Source: Ignavibacteria bacterium CG1_02_37_35 | GTDB lineage: Bacteria; Bacteroidota; Ignavibacteria; Ignavibacteriales; Ignavibacteriaceae | Length of the DNA stretch: 41,626 nucleotides | Direction: 5' to 3' | Assembly (NCBI GenBank): GCA_001871325.1 | Contig: MNVA01000001.1 | Coordinates: forward strand, 1 to 41,626 | Shown: one piece after another, positions 15,427 through 24,800 of the stretch | How positions within the stretch are numbered: the stretch's first letter is position 1 | Layout: each line of letters begins with the position of its first letter | Translations under genes and position numbers: made by a program | The notes under the pieces: generated by a model | Seen by the model: the letters and a program-made list of their open reading frames with translations, nothing else | Databases searched by the model: none | What the model was told of the DNA's origin: nothing

Positions 15427-16347
15427 CTAGTTGATTATTTTGTTCCTCAATTTCCATTGTTTCTTAAGCTCATCAAAGCTGGTATTATATATTTTTATAT
15501 AAGCCTCCTCTAATAAGATAACCGGTTCTATCCGGTGTGTTTTTTCATCTCGGTTTATCAGCACTAAAAGAACTTCGTCACTGGACATAACTTTTAACGC
15601 AATGTCATCATATTTTAACCCAAGCCTTTTAATATCTTCATCTATGTTATCAAAATTCGTCACTTCCATTAAAACGGAGTCTTTTAAAGAAAGAGCTTTT
15701 GTAACTTGAGCAAAAGAATTATTTATTGAACTAATCTTTTCAAAGCCATATTTTTCAATTAAAAAATCAATGAAAGATGCCCACTCAACATAAATAACAT
15801 CTCTTTGTTTAGCCGGTCTGATCATCTCATCATAGATATTTTTTATATCGTAAAATCTATTTGAAGAAACTATTTCTTTGAGTGCTGAATCATAATTCTG
15901 ATAACCTTGCCATTGAAGATAATATTTCCCCGCAGCCCAACTTGCAAAACCTTCTCCCCAATACGTATTGCCATTGCAAAAAAAAGAATCTAGTAATTTA
16001 AAATAGATTAAATGTCCCAACTCGTGAGCGAATATTCCGGGTAAGTGGTCTTTAGCTTTTATGCTATCTTTTGATAAAAAAATTGAATCGGAAGTGGAGT
16101 GCGGGAGAATAAAACCCCTTATATCTTTTGCTAAATCTTTAATTTCAACCGTGAGATGAATATCCTTTCTGAAATTCATCCTTTTACATTCATATTGAAA
16201 TATTTCTTGAGCGAGAATTAAAAAATCATTTTTGCTGATAGGGAGAAATTCCTCATTAATAATAGTTACCTCAAGTTTTGGAGTTTGGGCTTCTACATTT
16301 ATCCACAATGCTGCAAAAAATAAAATTGTTAGAATTTTGGCAATCAT
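15427..16347 (-). CDS. exported HExxH metallopeptidase (peptidase MA-like)
   Basis: A 306-residue protein with a signal peptide (residues 1-20, ILFFAALWINVEA). The zinc motif is HELGH (H108, E109, H112) and the third ligand is likely E132 in YWGEGFASWAAG, the gluzincin layout of the peptidase MA/M1-like families. Residues after 140 are helical and probably form the substrate-side lobe. The start codon overlaps the TlpA stop by four bases (ATGA), so they are translated together. It may process or remodel an envelope protein in this cluster. The substrate is not visible. Confidence 0.8.
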   Translation of the reverse strand: MIAKILTILFFAALWINVEAQTPKLEVTIINEEFLPISKNDFLILAQEIFQYECKRMNFRKDIHLTVEIKDLAKDIRGFILPHSTSDSIFLSKDSIKAKDHLPGIFAHELGHLIYFKLLDSFFCNGNTYWGEGFASWAAGKYYLQWQGYQNYDSALKEIVSSNRFYDIKNIYDEMIRPAKQRDVIYVEWASFIDFLIEKYGFEKISSINNSFAQVTKALSLKDSVLMEVTNFDNIDEDIKRLGLKYDDIALKVMSSDEVLLVLINRDEKTHRIEPVILLEEAYIKIYNTSFDELKKQWKLRNKIIN

Positions 16348-17186
16348 AAATTCCCCTCTATGATTTTTTCTAACTCTAGATAAGTATCTTTCAAACCACC
16401 AGTTTGATTATATAAGATTATTCCTTTTTTGTTAAGAATAATATTTCTTGGGAAAGCTTCGCCAAACAGTTTGGTTAATTTCTTATCACCAAACCCTTGT
16501 AAGTAGCTAAACTTATGTTTGCTTATAAATTTTGCATGGTTTTTTTTATCCCAGGCAATCGCGACGAACTCAACTTTATCTTTGGGATACTTCTCAACAA
16601 GTTGACTGAGTCCCGGTATTTCTTCAATGCAGGGCAAACAAGAAGTTGCCCACCAATTAATTACAATAATTTTATTTTTCTCTTTGTTTGACCAGGTGCC
16701 TTTTGCGGTTTCAACTTCTACTTGCGGAAAAACATTTCCAACTTTTAATTTGTATTCCCCAACGATGGTTGGGTGTTCGTAGTTAGCCATGTCTTTATTA
16801 TCCCACCGGTACTTTAAACTTTTCTCATCAAGATTTAGAATTAACTTTAGTGGAGATAGTGTATCTTCTTCTTGAGTGGTTAATGATATACTGGTTTCGT
16901 ATATCTTTTTTTCTTTCAGTACAAAGGAAATATCATTATAAGAAAAGCCGTTTTGGGTTATAAAAAACAGTGAACAGTTTTTCGCGCTGTTAAAAGAGTC
17001 GCGTGAAACAACATATAATGCTTTGTAAAACTCCCCTATATCTATTTCCGAATAAGAAGCGTTCTCCCATTTGAAAAAGATTTCCCTGGGCATTCCTTTC
17101 TCAAACGGAGCAGTAACAAACTTTTCATTCTGATCTTGACAAATCACAAATGAAGAAACCAGGAAAACCAAAAGCACTAAACGCAT
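16344..17186 (-). CDS. TlpA-family periplasmic thiol-disulfide protein
   Basis: A 280-residue protein with a signal peptide (LVLLVFLVSSFVICQ). An unassigned N-terminal domain of about 130 residues is followed by a thioredoxin-fold domain from about residue 145 (LKVGNVFPQVEVE). The active site WATSCLPC (C183, C186) is of the TlpA/ResA/AhpC-TSA type and should reduce or isomerise disulfides outside the cytoplasm. FVAIAWDKK and the cis-Pro-like FPRNIILNKKG segment follow in the usual order. It forms a translationally coupled pair with the downstream metallopeptidase. Upstream, a gap of 175 bases separates it from lipoprotein A. Confidence 0.87.
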   Translation of the reverse strand: MRLVLLVFLVSSFVICQDQNEKFVTAPFEKGMPREIFFKWENASYSEIDIGEFYKALYVVSRDSFNSAKNCSLFFITQNGFSYNDISFVLKEKKIYETSISLTTQEEDTLSPLKLILNLDEKSLKYRWDNKDMANYEHPTIVGEYKLKVGNVFPQVEVETAKGTWSNKEKNKIIVINWWATSCLPCIEEIPGLSQLVEKYPKDKVEFVAIAWDKKNHAKFISKHKFSYLQGFGDKKLTKLFGEAFPRNIILNKKGIILYNQTGGLKDTYLELEKIIEGNL

Positions 17187-17361
17187 ATAACCTCCGAACT
17201 ATTTGACTATTTATTTAACCGACAACAGTATGTAGTGAATGTTCGCCAGATTCTCTGCTAAATTATAATTAAAATTTATTTCTTCAAAAGAATTTGAAAT
17301 GTTTTTCACAATGTTGAACTTATTTCACTGAGCCAAAGTCTTATTATACTTCAACTTATCG

Positions 17362-17901
17362 TTACATATAAGAATACTTGTTGATGAATTTATTGGTTGA
17401 GATAAAAAGAGTTACTCCTCTGCCAAAGCTATTTGTCATTTGAATGCGTCCAATTGCTTTTCCTTCATCGTGTAAAATCCACTCATAATTAATTCTTGGA
17501 AATTTTTCATAAGGCAGATTATTTATCGTATCCCTGAGGGCGAGAATATCTTTAGCGCATTTGTCTGATGTTTCCGAAACAATCCCAACTAAAACATCTA
17601 TTAAAGTATCATTATCAAACGTGACCGACCAACTCTGAGATTTTAATCCGCTGATCTTTCCCCCTTCAAATTTGAAAGCTTTAAGATTTCTTTTATGTTT
17701 CCCTTGGGTGAGTTTTATTTCACCCGAAAAATCAAGGCCATAGTTCGTTTCTAAAACATTTTTCACTTTTGCGTAATTATAGTCCCATTTCAAATCTTGG
17801 ATCACTTGAGCAATACTTACGTTGGGATATTCCTTCGGCTGCTTTGCGCATCCGGCGAATACCAAGAAAAAAATTACCATCAGATAAATGCTAGTTTTCA
17901 T
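17362..17901 (-). CDS. lipoprotein of unknown function, paralogue A
   Basis: A 179-residue lipoprotein with lipobox FLVFAGC, paralogous to the gene at 14877-15410. Conserved positions shared by both copies are YPNV, LKW, KN(V/I)LET.YGL, FEGGK, VTF.ND(T/S)L and the long C-terminal block starting RDTINNLPYEKFPRINY. The 5' flank (GGAGAGGTTCAAAATG) is also the same. It lies 40 bases after the TonB-CARDB gene and so probably belongs to the sigma-factor operon. No function can be assigned. Confidence 0.75.
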   Translation of the reverse strand: MKTSIYLMVIFFLVFAGCAKQPKEYPNVSIAQVIQDLKWDYNYAKVKNVLETNYGLDFSGEIKLTQGKHKRNLKAFKFEGGKISGLKSQSWSVTFDNDTLIDVLVGIVSETSDKCAKDILALRDTINNLPYEKFPRINYEWILHDEGKAIGRIQMTNSFGRGVTLFISTNKFINKYSYM

Positions 17902-17941
17902 TTTGAACCTCTCCGTTTTATTTTTATTGATACCACAATCC

Positions 17942-19174
17942 TTATTTTACTTCGACTTGTCCTTTTATAACATTATTTGTTCTGTTCGATTCATTTAATT
18001 CGTTTTTAGAATCGAGATAAATTATGTAATTCAATTTCCCAATTCGTTTTGGTGTCCAGGAAACAAAGTAACCTTCACTTTTATTTGGGTTCATTTTCAT
18101 TTTACTTATCGAAGCCATGACTAATTCATTATCAATATAAAGCGAGTTCACGAACGCTTTTTTCGGAAGTGCTTTTTGTCCAACATTCACAACATTAAAA
18201 AATACTTTGTTCTTTTCTCCTACTTTGGGCGGAATTGGAGAAAAAGTAATCCGCGTATTTGTAAGATCATAATTTTCAGGTTTGTATTCTAATTCAAAAT
18301 CAATTGGAATTATAGCTTGACATTTCCCGGATGGTGAAGGATGGAATTTCACTTCCGATACTGCTTTTAAAGCCGCCTCGTCACAGCCCCAGCCGATTCC
18401 TTTGAAGAGTTGAGCTCCAACAACATTTCCTTTTTCATCAATGTAGGCATTCACAACCACTTTACCAGTAACTCCATTTTTTTGGGCTTCGGAGGGATAG
18501 GTGATTTTACCATTAAGCGCTTCCAATCCTCCGATTATTGTAGTAAACCCACCGGACAAAAAATCGTTTCTATCATATTTCCCATCGAAGACAGGCAAAT
18601 ATTTTTTTAAGTCAATCTCTTTTATCGTCCAGGGGGTAATCACCTTCCTGTTTTTATCAATTCCGATTCTAATCTCGAAATATTTTATACTACTTACATT
18701 TTTTCCGGCTAATTGACCAAGTTTTGTTTCAAATATCGTATTCTTATCAACGAAGGAATTGTAGAAAACCGAATTAGCCGATTTTTTTTTACGAGAAGAA
18801 TGATTGAGTTCGTATTGCTCTCTAAAATCTTCAGGAACACTCCCGTACATAAAACCAACATCTTGAACAAACGTGTATCGGGAAGGTTTTCCATTCTTAT
18901 AAATAGATAACGCTAAATAAAAATTGTGAACCCCATATCCGAAATGTTTTAATACTGTATCAACGGGAAAGATAGAATTCATCTCTTTTAAAAACTTAGC
19001 GTTATTCACTTTTGCTACAGACGTTATGCCTAACTCATAATCGTAGTTTAGAAGGCTTTCATTTTTGATCTTAGGTTTTGGAACTTCCTTGTTGGGAGAA
19101 GTTTCCACATCGTTTTTGCACGACACAAACAGTCCTAAAAACAAAACAACCGAAAGCAAAATCTTTTTTTTCAT
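17942..19174 (-). CDS. lipoprotein with TonB C-terminal domain and CARDB domain
   Basis: A 410-residue lipoprotein (lipobox LFVSC). An N-terminal unassigned region to about residue 215 is followed by a TonB C-terminal domain (about 222-300: ITYPSEAQKNGVTGKVVVNA, LFKGIGWGCDEAAL, FELEY) and then a CARDB-type beta-sandwich (about 312-408: VFFNVVNVGQKALPKKAFV, WTPKRIGKLNYIIYLD, NESNRTNNV). TonB domain followed by CARDB is uncommon. It has no trans-membrane anchor other than lipid, so it is not a normal energy transducer. Its start overlaps the anti-sigma factor stop by four bases, making it the third gene of the sigma operon and a likely target or sensor of that system. Confidence 0.83.
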   Translation of the reverse strand: MKKKILLSVVLFLGLFVSCKNDVETSPNKEVPKPKIKNESLLNYDYELGITSVAKVNNAKFLKEMNSIFPVDTVLKHFGYGVHNFYLALSIYKNGKPSRYTFVQDVGFMYGSVPEDFREQYELNHSSRKKKSANSVFYNSFVDKNTIFETKLGQLAGKNVSSIKYFEIRIGIDKNRKVITPWTIKEIDLKKYLPVFDGKYDRNDFLSGGFTTIIGGLEALNGKITYPSEAQKNGVTGKVVVNAYIDEKGNVVGAQLFKGIGWGCDEAALKAVSEVKFHPSPSGKCQAIIPIDFELEYKPENYDLTNTRITFSPIPPKVGEKNKVFFNVVNVGQKALPKKAFVNSLYIDNELVMASISKMKMNPNKSEGYFVSWTPKRIGKLNYIIYLDSKNELNESNRTNNVIKGQVEVK

Positions 19175-19671
19175 AAAGACTCCAATATTCCTATTGTTAA
19201 TAAATCAGGATTATCAACGGATGTCTTTACTTTGACTGCCGGCATCTCGTTTATGAGCGCACTTATTTGTTTTTGTTGCAAATCAATTTGTACCATTGTT
19301 ACTTCAAAATTCTCTTTATAGTTCAAGGTCTCATTTTTAAGATCGTAAAATTGGTAAACCATAAAAAGAAAAAGCATCGTAATTATTACTCCATATCCAT
19401 AAATCAAATAAGTTGGCAATCGCTTCTTGGATGAATTGGTTACCGCATGCCGTTCTTTAGTTCTGATAGTATTAAAAATACGTTGCTCAAGCCGTTCCGG
19501 CAATTCGCTCTCTCCCTTGCGAAATTCATACTGTACTCTATTCAATGCTTTGAAATTGTTTTTACAATCTTCACACTGTGCTAAGTGAGTGAAAAGAAAC
19601 GATTCTTCTTCTTTTGATAATTCGTTATCAAAATATTCATGCATCATAGTGTCGGTGTTGCTGCAATTCAT
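19171..19671 (-). CDS. zinc-finger anti-sigma factor
   Basis: A 166-residue single-pass membrane protein. The N-terminal zf-HC2 anti-sigma fold shows H29-x3-C33-x2-C36 in THLAQCEDCK. A membrane helix lies at about residues 86-108 (PTYLIYGYGVIITMLFLFMV), followed by a coiled-coil-like periplasmic stretch (ETLNYKENFEVTMVQIDLQQ). It should hold the adjacent sigma factor inactive until an envelope signal is sensed. The gene overlaps both the sigma gene upstream and the TonB-CARDB gene downstream by four bases. Confidence 0.88.
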   Translation of the reverse strand: MNCSNTDTMMHEYFDNELSKEEESFLFTHLAQCEDCKNNFKALNRVQYEFRKGESELPERLEQRIFNTIRTKERHAVTNSSKKRLPTYLIYGYGVIITMLFLFMVYQFYDLKNETLNYKENFEVTMVQIDLQQKQISALINEMPAVKVKTSVDNPDLLTIGILESL

Positions 19672-20186
19672 AATTCACCTCTATTTAAATTCAAAATTAC
19701 CGTCTTCAACTTTTCTCTTACTTTGTAAAGACGGCTTTTTACAAGTTCTTCGGATATTTCCATCAGCTCGGCAATTTGCCGGTAGCTCATTCCGGAATAT
19801 TCTTTTAACAAAAAAACCTCGCTTTGTTCGGGATTCATATTGTTCAATTCGTTCATTATGATTTCTTTTATTTCATTCTTTTCAAAAGTATAGGCGAAAT
19901 CCTCCGCAACATTCACGCAATCGGCAATATCAACATCGCGCAAATTGTTTCTTTTTATTTGGCGCAGATGATCAAGTGAAAGATTTCTCGCCGTCTTAAA
20001 AACCCAAAACTCAATTTTGTTTGTATCAACTATTGAAGAAAGATTATCAAACAGTTTTATGAACACATCATGCACAATGTCTTCAGCTTTCATCTGTGAC
20101 TTGGTGATTTTTAAAACATAATGATAAAGAGCTTTTTTATGTTTGTTATAAACCAGAGTAAAGTCTATTATCTGTGTATTCTGCAT
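19668..20186 (-). CDS. ECF-type RNA polymerase sigma factor
   Basis: A 172-residue extracytoplasmic-function sigma factor. Region 2 is seen in KALYHYVLKITKSQMKAEDIVHDVFIKLFDNL and region 4 in MNPEQSEVFLLKEYSGMSYRQIAELMEIS, with VKSRLYKVREKLK as the recognition helix. Regions 1.1 and 3 are absent, as expected. It is the first gene of a four-base-overlap operon with its anti-sigma factor and probably directs its own operon. I could not see a repeated ECF promoter elsewhere in the window. Confidence 0.93.
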   Translation of the reverse strand: MQNTQIIDFTLVYNKHKKALYHYVLKITKSQMKAEDIVHDVFIKLFDNLSSIVDTNKIEFWVFKTARNLSLDHLRQIKRNNLRDVDIADCVNVAEDFAYTFEKNEIKEIIMNELNNMNPEQSEVFLLKEYSGMSYRQIAELMEISEELVKSRLYKVREKLKTVILNLNRGEL

Positions 20187-20299
20187 AATTTGAGTAATCG
20201 TTTATTAAATGACGACAAGAGAGGGGAAATGTTTCTTTTCTATTTGACTTAATTTTAGGCATTATTTTTATCAACTTAAAGATTTCAGCACTAAAAATA

Positions 20300-20331
20300 A
20301 AAAAAGCCGAGTCAAATAGTCGGCCTTTTTA
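20300..20331 (-). terminator. terminator between the SPFH gene and the sigma-factor gene
   Basis: AAAAAGCCGA pairs with TCGGCCTTTTT (one bulged C) around a 9-base loop. On the minus strand the stem ends in a T run, so it can end transcripts from the SPFH gene that stops at 20514. The rest of the 20187-20513 gap holds only the inverted repeat at 20400-20462. Confidence 0.75.
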
Positions 20332-20395
20332 GAAGACAATAGATGTAGTTATGAAGGCAGACGGTAAGGTTGTTGCATAGTCAATGAATTTAGAA

Positions 20396-20462
20396 TGACG
20401 ATTAACGATATTCGATTTGTGATGTCATACTTCAAAATTCATAAATCGTTAATCTTTGTTCT
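20396..20462 (-). repeat. 'AACAAGGATTAACGAT' inverted repeat, copy 1
   Basis: GATTAACGAT (20400-20409) and ATCGTTAATC (20445-20454) are inverted around a 35-base centre. The minus strand reads AAGAACAAAGATTAACGATTTATGAATTTTGAAGT, the same word order as in the copy at 31342, where it reads AGAACAAGGATTAACGATTTATGATTTTAGAAGT. Non-coding, in the gap between the SPFH and sigma genes. Confidence 0.7.
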
Positions 20463-20513
20463 TAAATCAAATTTAGTTCTTTACTTACCGTATCATTAAT
20501 AATAAAACTGAAA

Positions 20514-21383
20514 TTAATTCCCGCCAAGTATCAACGGTAATCCGTCTTTCCCGGAACCGATAACTACAATTTTAGAATTGTTCGAGCCGGCTAATTTTTC
20601 GGTGGCTTCAATGCCTTTCCATTTTAACAGTTGGTCGTTCAATCCCATTGAAACTATTTTCTGGAAATCGGCGATGCCTTGAGCTTCAATTCTTTTTCTA
20701 TCAGCTTCTTGCTTTTCTTTTAAAAGAATAAACTGCATCCGTTGACTTTCCTGCTCGGCTTTAAGTTTTTCTTCGATTGAAGCGGTTAATCCTGCCGGGA
20801 GAACAATTTGACGTAAAGGAGAACTTTCTACTGTAATTCCTCTTTTTGCTACAAGTCCTGCAAGTTCAAGTTCAATTTCCTTTGCAAGTCCTTCTCGTTC
20901 GGAAGTGTACAAACTTTTTGCTTCATACCTTGCAGTAACTCCACGAACCACCGAACGGAACTGCGGAATCAAAATAATTTCTGCGTAATTCTCTCCAACC
21001 GATTTATAGATGTCGAAAGTGTTTTCCGGATTTAAATGGTAGAGCAAGCTTATTTCAAGTTGAACGCTCAATCCTTCTTTAGAAGGAACGTTCATCATTT
21101 CCTTAATTTCCTGAGTCTTTATGCTGAATTTAACTACGTTGGCAAGGGGATTAACAAAATTTACTCCCGACTTCAATGTATTGTCACTTACGTTTCCGAA
21201 AAAATCAATTACACCCACCGAACCCGCCGGAATTAAGGTAAAGCATTGCATTAAGGATATTACTGCGGCGACAATAAATCCGATAAAGGCAAAGGTTGAC
21301 TCCGATTTGTTAAATCGTTTTTTGGCGTTAAAAAAAACGACCAGGGCAATAATAGCTGCGGCAAATGATACTAAAAATAACAT
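20514..21383 (-). CDS. SPFH/prohibitin-family membrane protein
   Basis: A 289-residue membrane-anchored SPFH (band 7) protein. Two hydrophobic stretches lie at the N-terminus (FLVSFAAAIIALVVFF; FAFIGFIVAAVISLMQCF). The prohibitin-like domain follows from about residue 50 (LIPAGSVGVIDFFGNVSDNT, FVNPLANVVKFSIKTQEI) and then a charged helical region (EEKLKAEQESQRMQFILLKE). Such proteins oligomerise in the inner membrane and often bind FtsH-like proteases. I prefer the start at 21383, which has AAGAGGAACGT directly upstream, over 21413, which adds ten mostly charged residues without a site. A single-gene unit. Confidence 0.9.
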   Translation of the reverse strand: MLFLVSFAAAIIALVVFFNAKKRFNKSESTFAFIGFIVAAVISLMQCFTLIPAGSVGVIDFFGNVSDNTLKSGVNFVNPLANVVKFSIKTQEIKEMMNVPSKEGLSVQLEISLLYHLNPENTFDIYKSVGENYAEIILIPQFRSVVRGVTARYEAKSLYTSEREGLAKEIELELAGLVAKRGITVESSPLRQIVLPAGLTASIEEKLKAEQESQRMQFILLKEKQEADRKRIEAQGIADFQKIVSMGLNDQLLKWKGIEATEKLAGSNNSKIVVIGSGKDGLPLILGGN

Positions 21384-21550
21384 ACGTTCCTCTTTCTTTT
21401 TTTTATACAGCAAATATAGGTGTAATTAAAATATGAGAAAAGTGAAATAGCAGGACGGTAGTGATATCTCTAACAAAAAAAATTGAATGATTGGACGAAA
21501 AATCCATGATAAATAAAAACAGACAAGGGGATGATAATAGAAATACCACC

Positions 21551-21732
21551 CCTCAACCCGGATAAACCGGAAACAACAAATACCAAATAACAGTAAATGA
21601 ATGATGGAATGGTTGCATGATGGAATGAAAAACAGACATCCATTCCTCTTCATTCATTCATTCTATCGCTTTATTTGTAGCCTTAATATTCTGTCAGTTA
21701 TAATACGAACTTTAGCGCTAAGGCACTTTAAA
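21551..21732 (+). repeat. dispersed intergenic repeat, family 1 copy A
   Basis: The 457-base gap before the hybrid kinase holds this element. In order: CTCAACCCGGATAAACCGGAA; a run of GAATG/GGAATG words, then their inverse CATTC words (imperfect stem); TCGCTTTA; CTTAATATTCTGTCA; and GAACTTTAGCGCTAAGGCACT. The same blocks in the same order recur at 34652-34801 and, on the other strand, at 31201-31548. No ORF with coding character covers it. The remaining parts of the gap (21384-21550 and 21733-21840) show nothing I can name. Confidence 0.75.
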
Positions 21733-21840
21733 TTATTCCATCGAGTTAGGAGAAAAGATGATTTCATTTACTGCTTGGGGCGTTGAACACAAATATGAAA
21801 ACTTTTTACTATTTTGCACACAAAAAAGTAAACGATATTT

Positions 21841-24800
21841 ATGGTTTCAAACTCGTCAGAAGAAGAAAAACAATTTGAAGAAATAACCGCCGCAGCTTTG
21901 TTGGATGCAATACCGGTTGGAGTGCTTGTTTTTGATGAGCAGCAAAATATAACCTATCTAAATGCGTGTTTTTCTAGTCTTGGAGTTTTACGACCGAAGT
22001 TTCTTGAAAAACCAGTTGGAAAAAGTCTCAAAGACGAACAGCTTTTTCTCTCTGCGGATATCCGTAAAGAAATTCAAAATCTGCGCGAGCAATTCTTTTT
22101 TGAGAAGGAGCTTGGGAATCAAAAAACTTCAGATGGTGGAGAGATTTCCGTTTTTCTAAAGGGAGTTGCCCTTTTTGAAGAAGAAAATTTTCGCGGCGGT
22201 ATGCTCATGGTAGAAGATTTAAAGGTTCTTGGCAAAACGAACGATTCCAATCCCCCACTTAATAATGAAAGTTATTTAAATCTCCTGCAGAACCTTAGCG
22301 ATTTCATGGTTTTGACAGATGCGGATGGCAGCATTGGCTATGTTTTTGGCAGTCAGGCTAAAACCGTCTTTAGAAAAAACATTCAAACGGGCAAACCCGA
22401 GAAGGATCTTCTTCAGCGCCCCATTAATGAAATATTACCACAGGCGTCTCTTGGCAACTTAGAAAAATCATTAAAAGAAATTAGAGAAACGAAAAAAAGG
22501 TCATCGTTTCTTACTTCTTTCGAGGTTGAAGCGGAGGAATTTGTTTTTGATCTTCAAATCTTCCCGGTGCTTGCCGGCAGGCGAGAAATTCAATTTATTT
22601 GTTTCTTCTTTAAAGACATTTCACCCTACATCAAAGAGATGGAACACCTCAGACAGCAAATTGATGAATTGCAGTTCTATGAAACCATCACGCAGAAAGC
22701 CAGTGATGCGCTGTTGGTTCTTAACGCGGAAGGAAAAATTAATTTTTGGAATAAAGCGGCTGAGAAACTTTTCGGCTATTCTAAAAGCGAAGTATTTAAC
22801 AAACCGTTCGAAAAATTCTTTCTTTCGATTGATCACAACAAACTGTTTGCGATTTTTTCCTATTTAACCGCTACGGAAAAATATAATACAAGCGTCTCCA
22901 TTATTACAAAACAAAAACAAAAAAAAGAAATTGACATTTCCTTCTTGGGTACAAAAAACAGAGAATCCTCCCAGCTCTACGTTGTTCTCTGTAATGATAT
23001 AACGGAAAAAATTGAAGTAGAACGCGTCTTGCGCGTGTCGGAAGAGCGGTTTCGCTCGATCGTTCACAACGCTTCAGATTTAATTTGTAATTTTTCGGAA
23101 GCGGGCAGGATTATCTACGCGAATCCTTCTTTTTTACAGGAGCTTGGTCTTAGCGAAAAAGAATTGAGTGAAAAAAAATTAACTGATTTTTTTGAGACGT
23201 CTTCAGCACAACAAAAAAAATTCTCGATAAAGCAAGTTATTCAGGGAAAAGTAAAATCAGCCGAACTAACTTTTGTGAAAAAAAACGGCGGACTTCTTGA
23301 AGTGCTCGGAAATTTTTCAGTTACCTATGATGCGCAAAAAAAATTAAAATATATCGGAGGAATTTTTTCAGATATTACGGCGAAAAAAGCTTTTGAACAA
23401 GAGCTTCTTCTCATGCGCGCAATTTTTGAAGCGTCAAACGACGGCATTGCCGTTGAGTCTAACAACTCTTTTGTAATAGTCAATAATTCTTTTGCCAAAA
23501 TATTCGGTTACGAAAAAGGTGAAGAACTTCTGAACACAAACCCTCTGGAGCTTGTTGATGAAACAGACCTTCTCAGAATTAGGGGTTATACCGAAGCCAG
23601 AGCTCGCAAAGAAACGGCGCCGAATCATTATGAGTTCCTTAGCCGAAATAAAAACGGAACACAAAACTTTATTGAAGTCTCTGTTACTTCTTTTGAATTT
23701 GAGGACGACATTTTTTTTGTAGTTATTTCGCGAGATGTGTCGGAACGGAAACGTGTTCAGCAAGCCATTAAAGAATCGGAGGAACGTTACAGAACAATTA
23801 CGGAAAATTTAGACGATTCGCTTTGGACAGCCGAACGAGCCGGAAATAATATCCGCTATACGTTTTTCACCACGTCAATTGAAAAAATTACCGGTTATTC
23901 GCAAACCGAATTTTTACATGATTCAAGGTATTTTTTCAAAATCACTTTTCCTGATGATTTTAAAATGATCAAGATGAGATTGAGGAAGTTTATCAATAAT
24001 TACTATAAAAATTCGGAAGAACTTGTCTTCAGAATTATTCATAAGCAAGGGCACCTCGTCTGGATCAAAAATAAGATTACCGTCACCCGTAACCAGCGAG
24101 GCGAAATTCTAAAAATGTTCGGTTTGGTAAGCGACATCTCGATCCAAAAGAAAGCCGAAGAAGAAGTTGAAAAATCGTCCGATAATTTAAAAAAATTGAA
24201 CGATACGAAAGACCGCTTCATTTCAATTGTTTCGCACGATCTCAGAACCCCGTTCAGTTCAATTCTCGGTTTTACAGATATTCTTTTAAATGATGATGAA
24301 ATAACCGCGGAAGAGTCTAAGCAATATATTGGGTACATACAAGAATCAGCGCAGAGTATGCTTGCGCTTGTAAATTCACTCCTGGATTGGACGAGACTGC
24401 AAACCGGAAGGATTCGTTTTGAACCGGCAAAAATTGATTTGTTTGAACATGTAAAGAAAGCCTTAGAGGCAGTAGCCGGTTTTGCAATAAAAAAAGGAAT
24501 TACTTTACAAAACCTTGTCACCGACGAAATAAATGTGTTTGCAGATAAAAGTTTACTTTCCCAAATTTTTGGCAATCTGCTTTCAAATGCATTGAAATTT
24601 ACCAAAAGCGGCGGAACAATTGCAATCAATTTTGCCCAATCCGATGTTCCGAGATTTATAGAAATTTGGGTTAACGATACCGGAACCGGAATATCGAAGG
24701 AGAATTTATCAAAGGTTTTTGATGTTGATGCAAAGTTTACTTCAGAGGGAACTGCGGGGGAAAAGGGAACAGGGCTTGGTCTTTCGCTCGTTAAGGAAAT

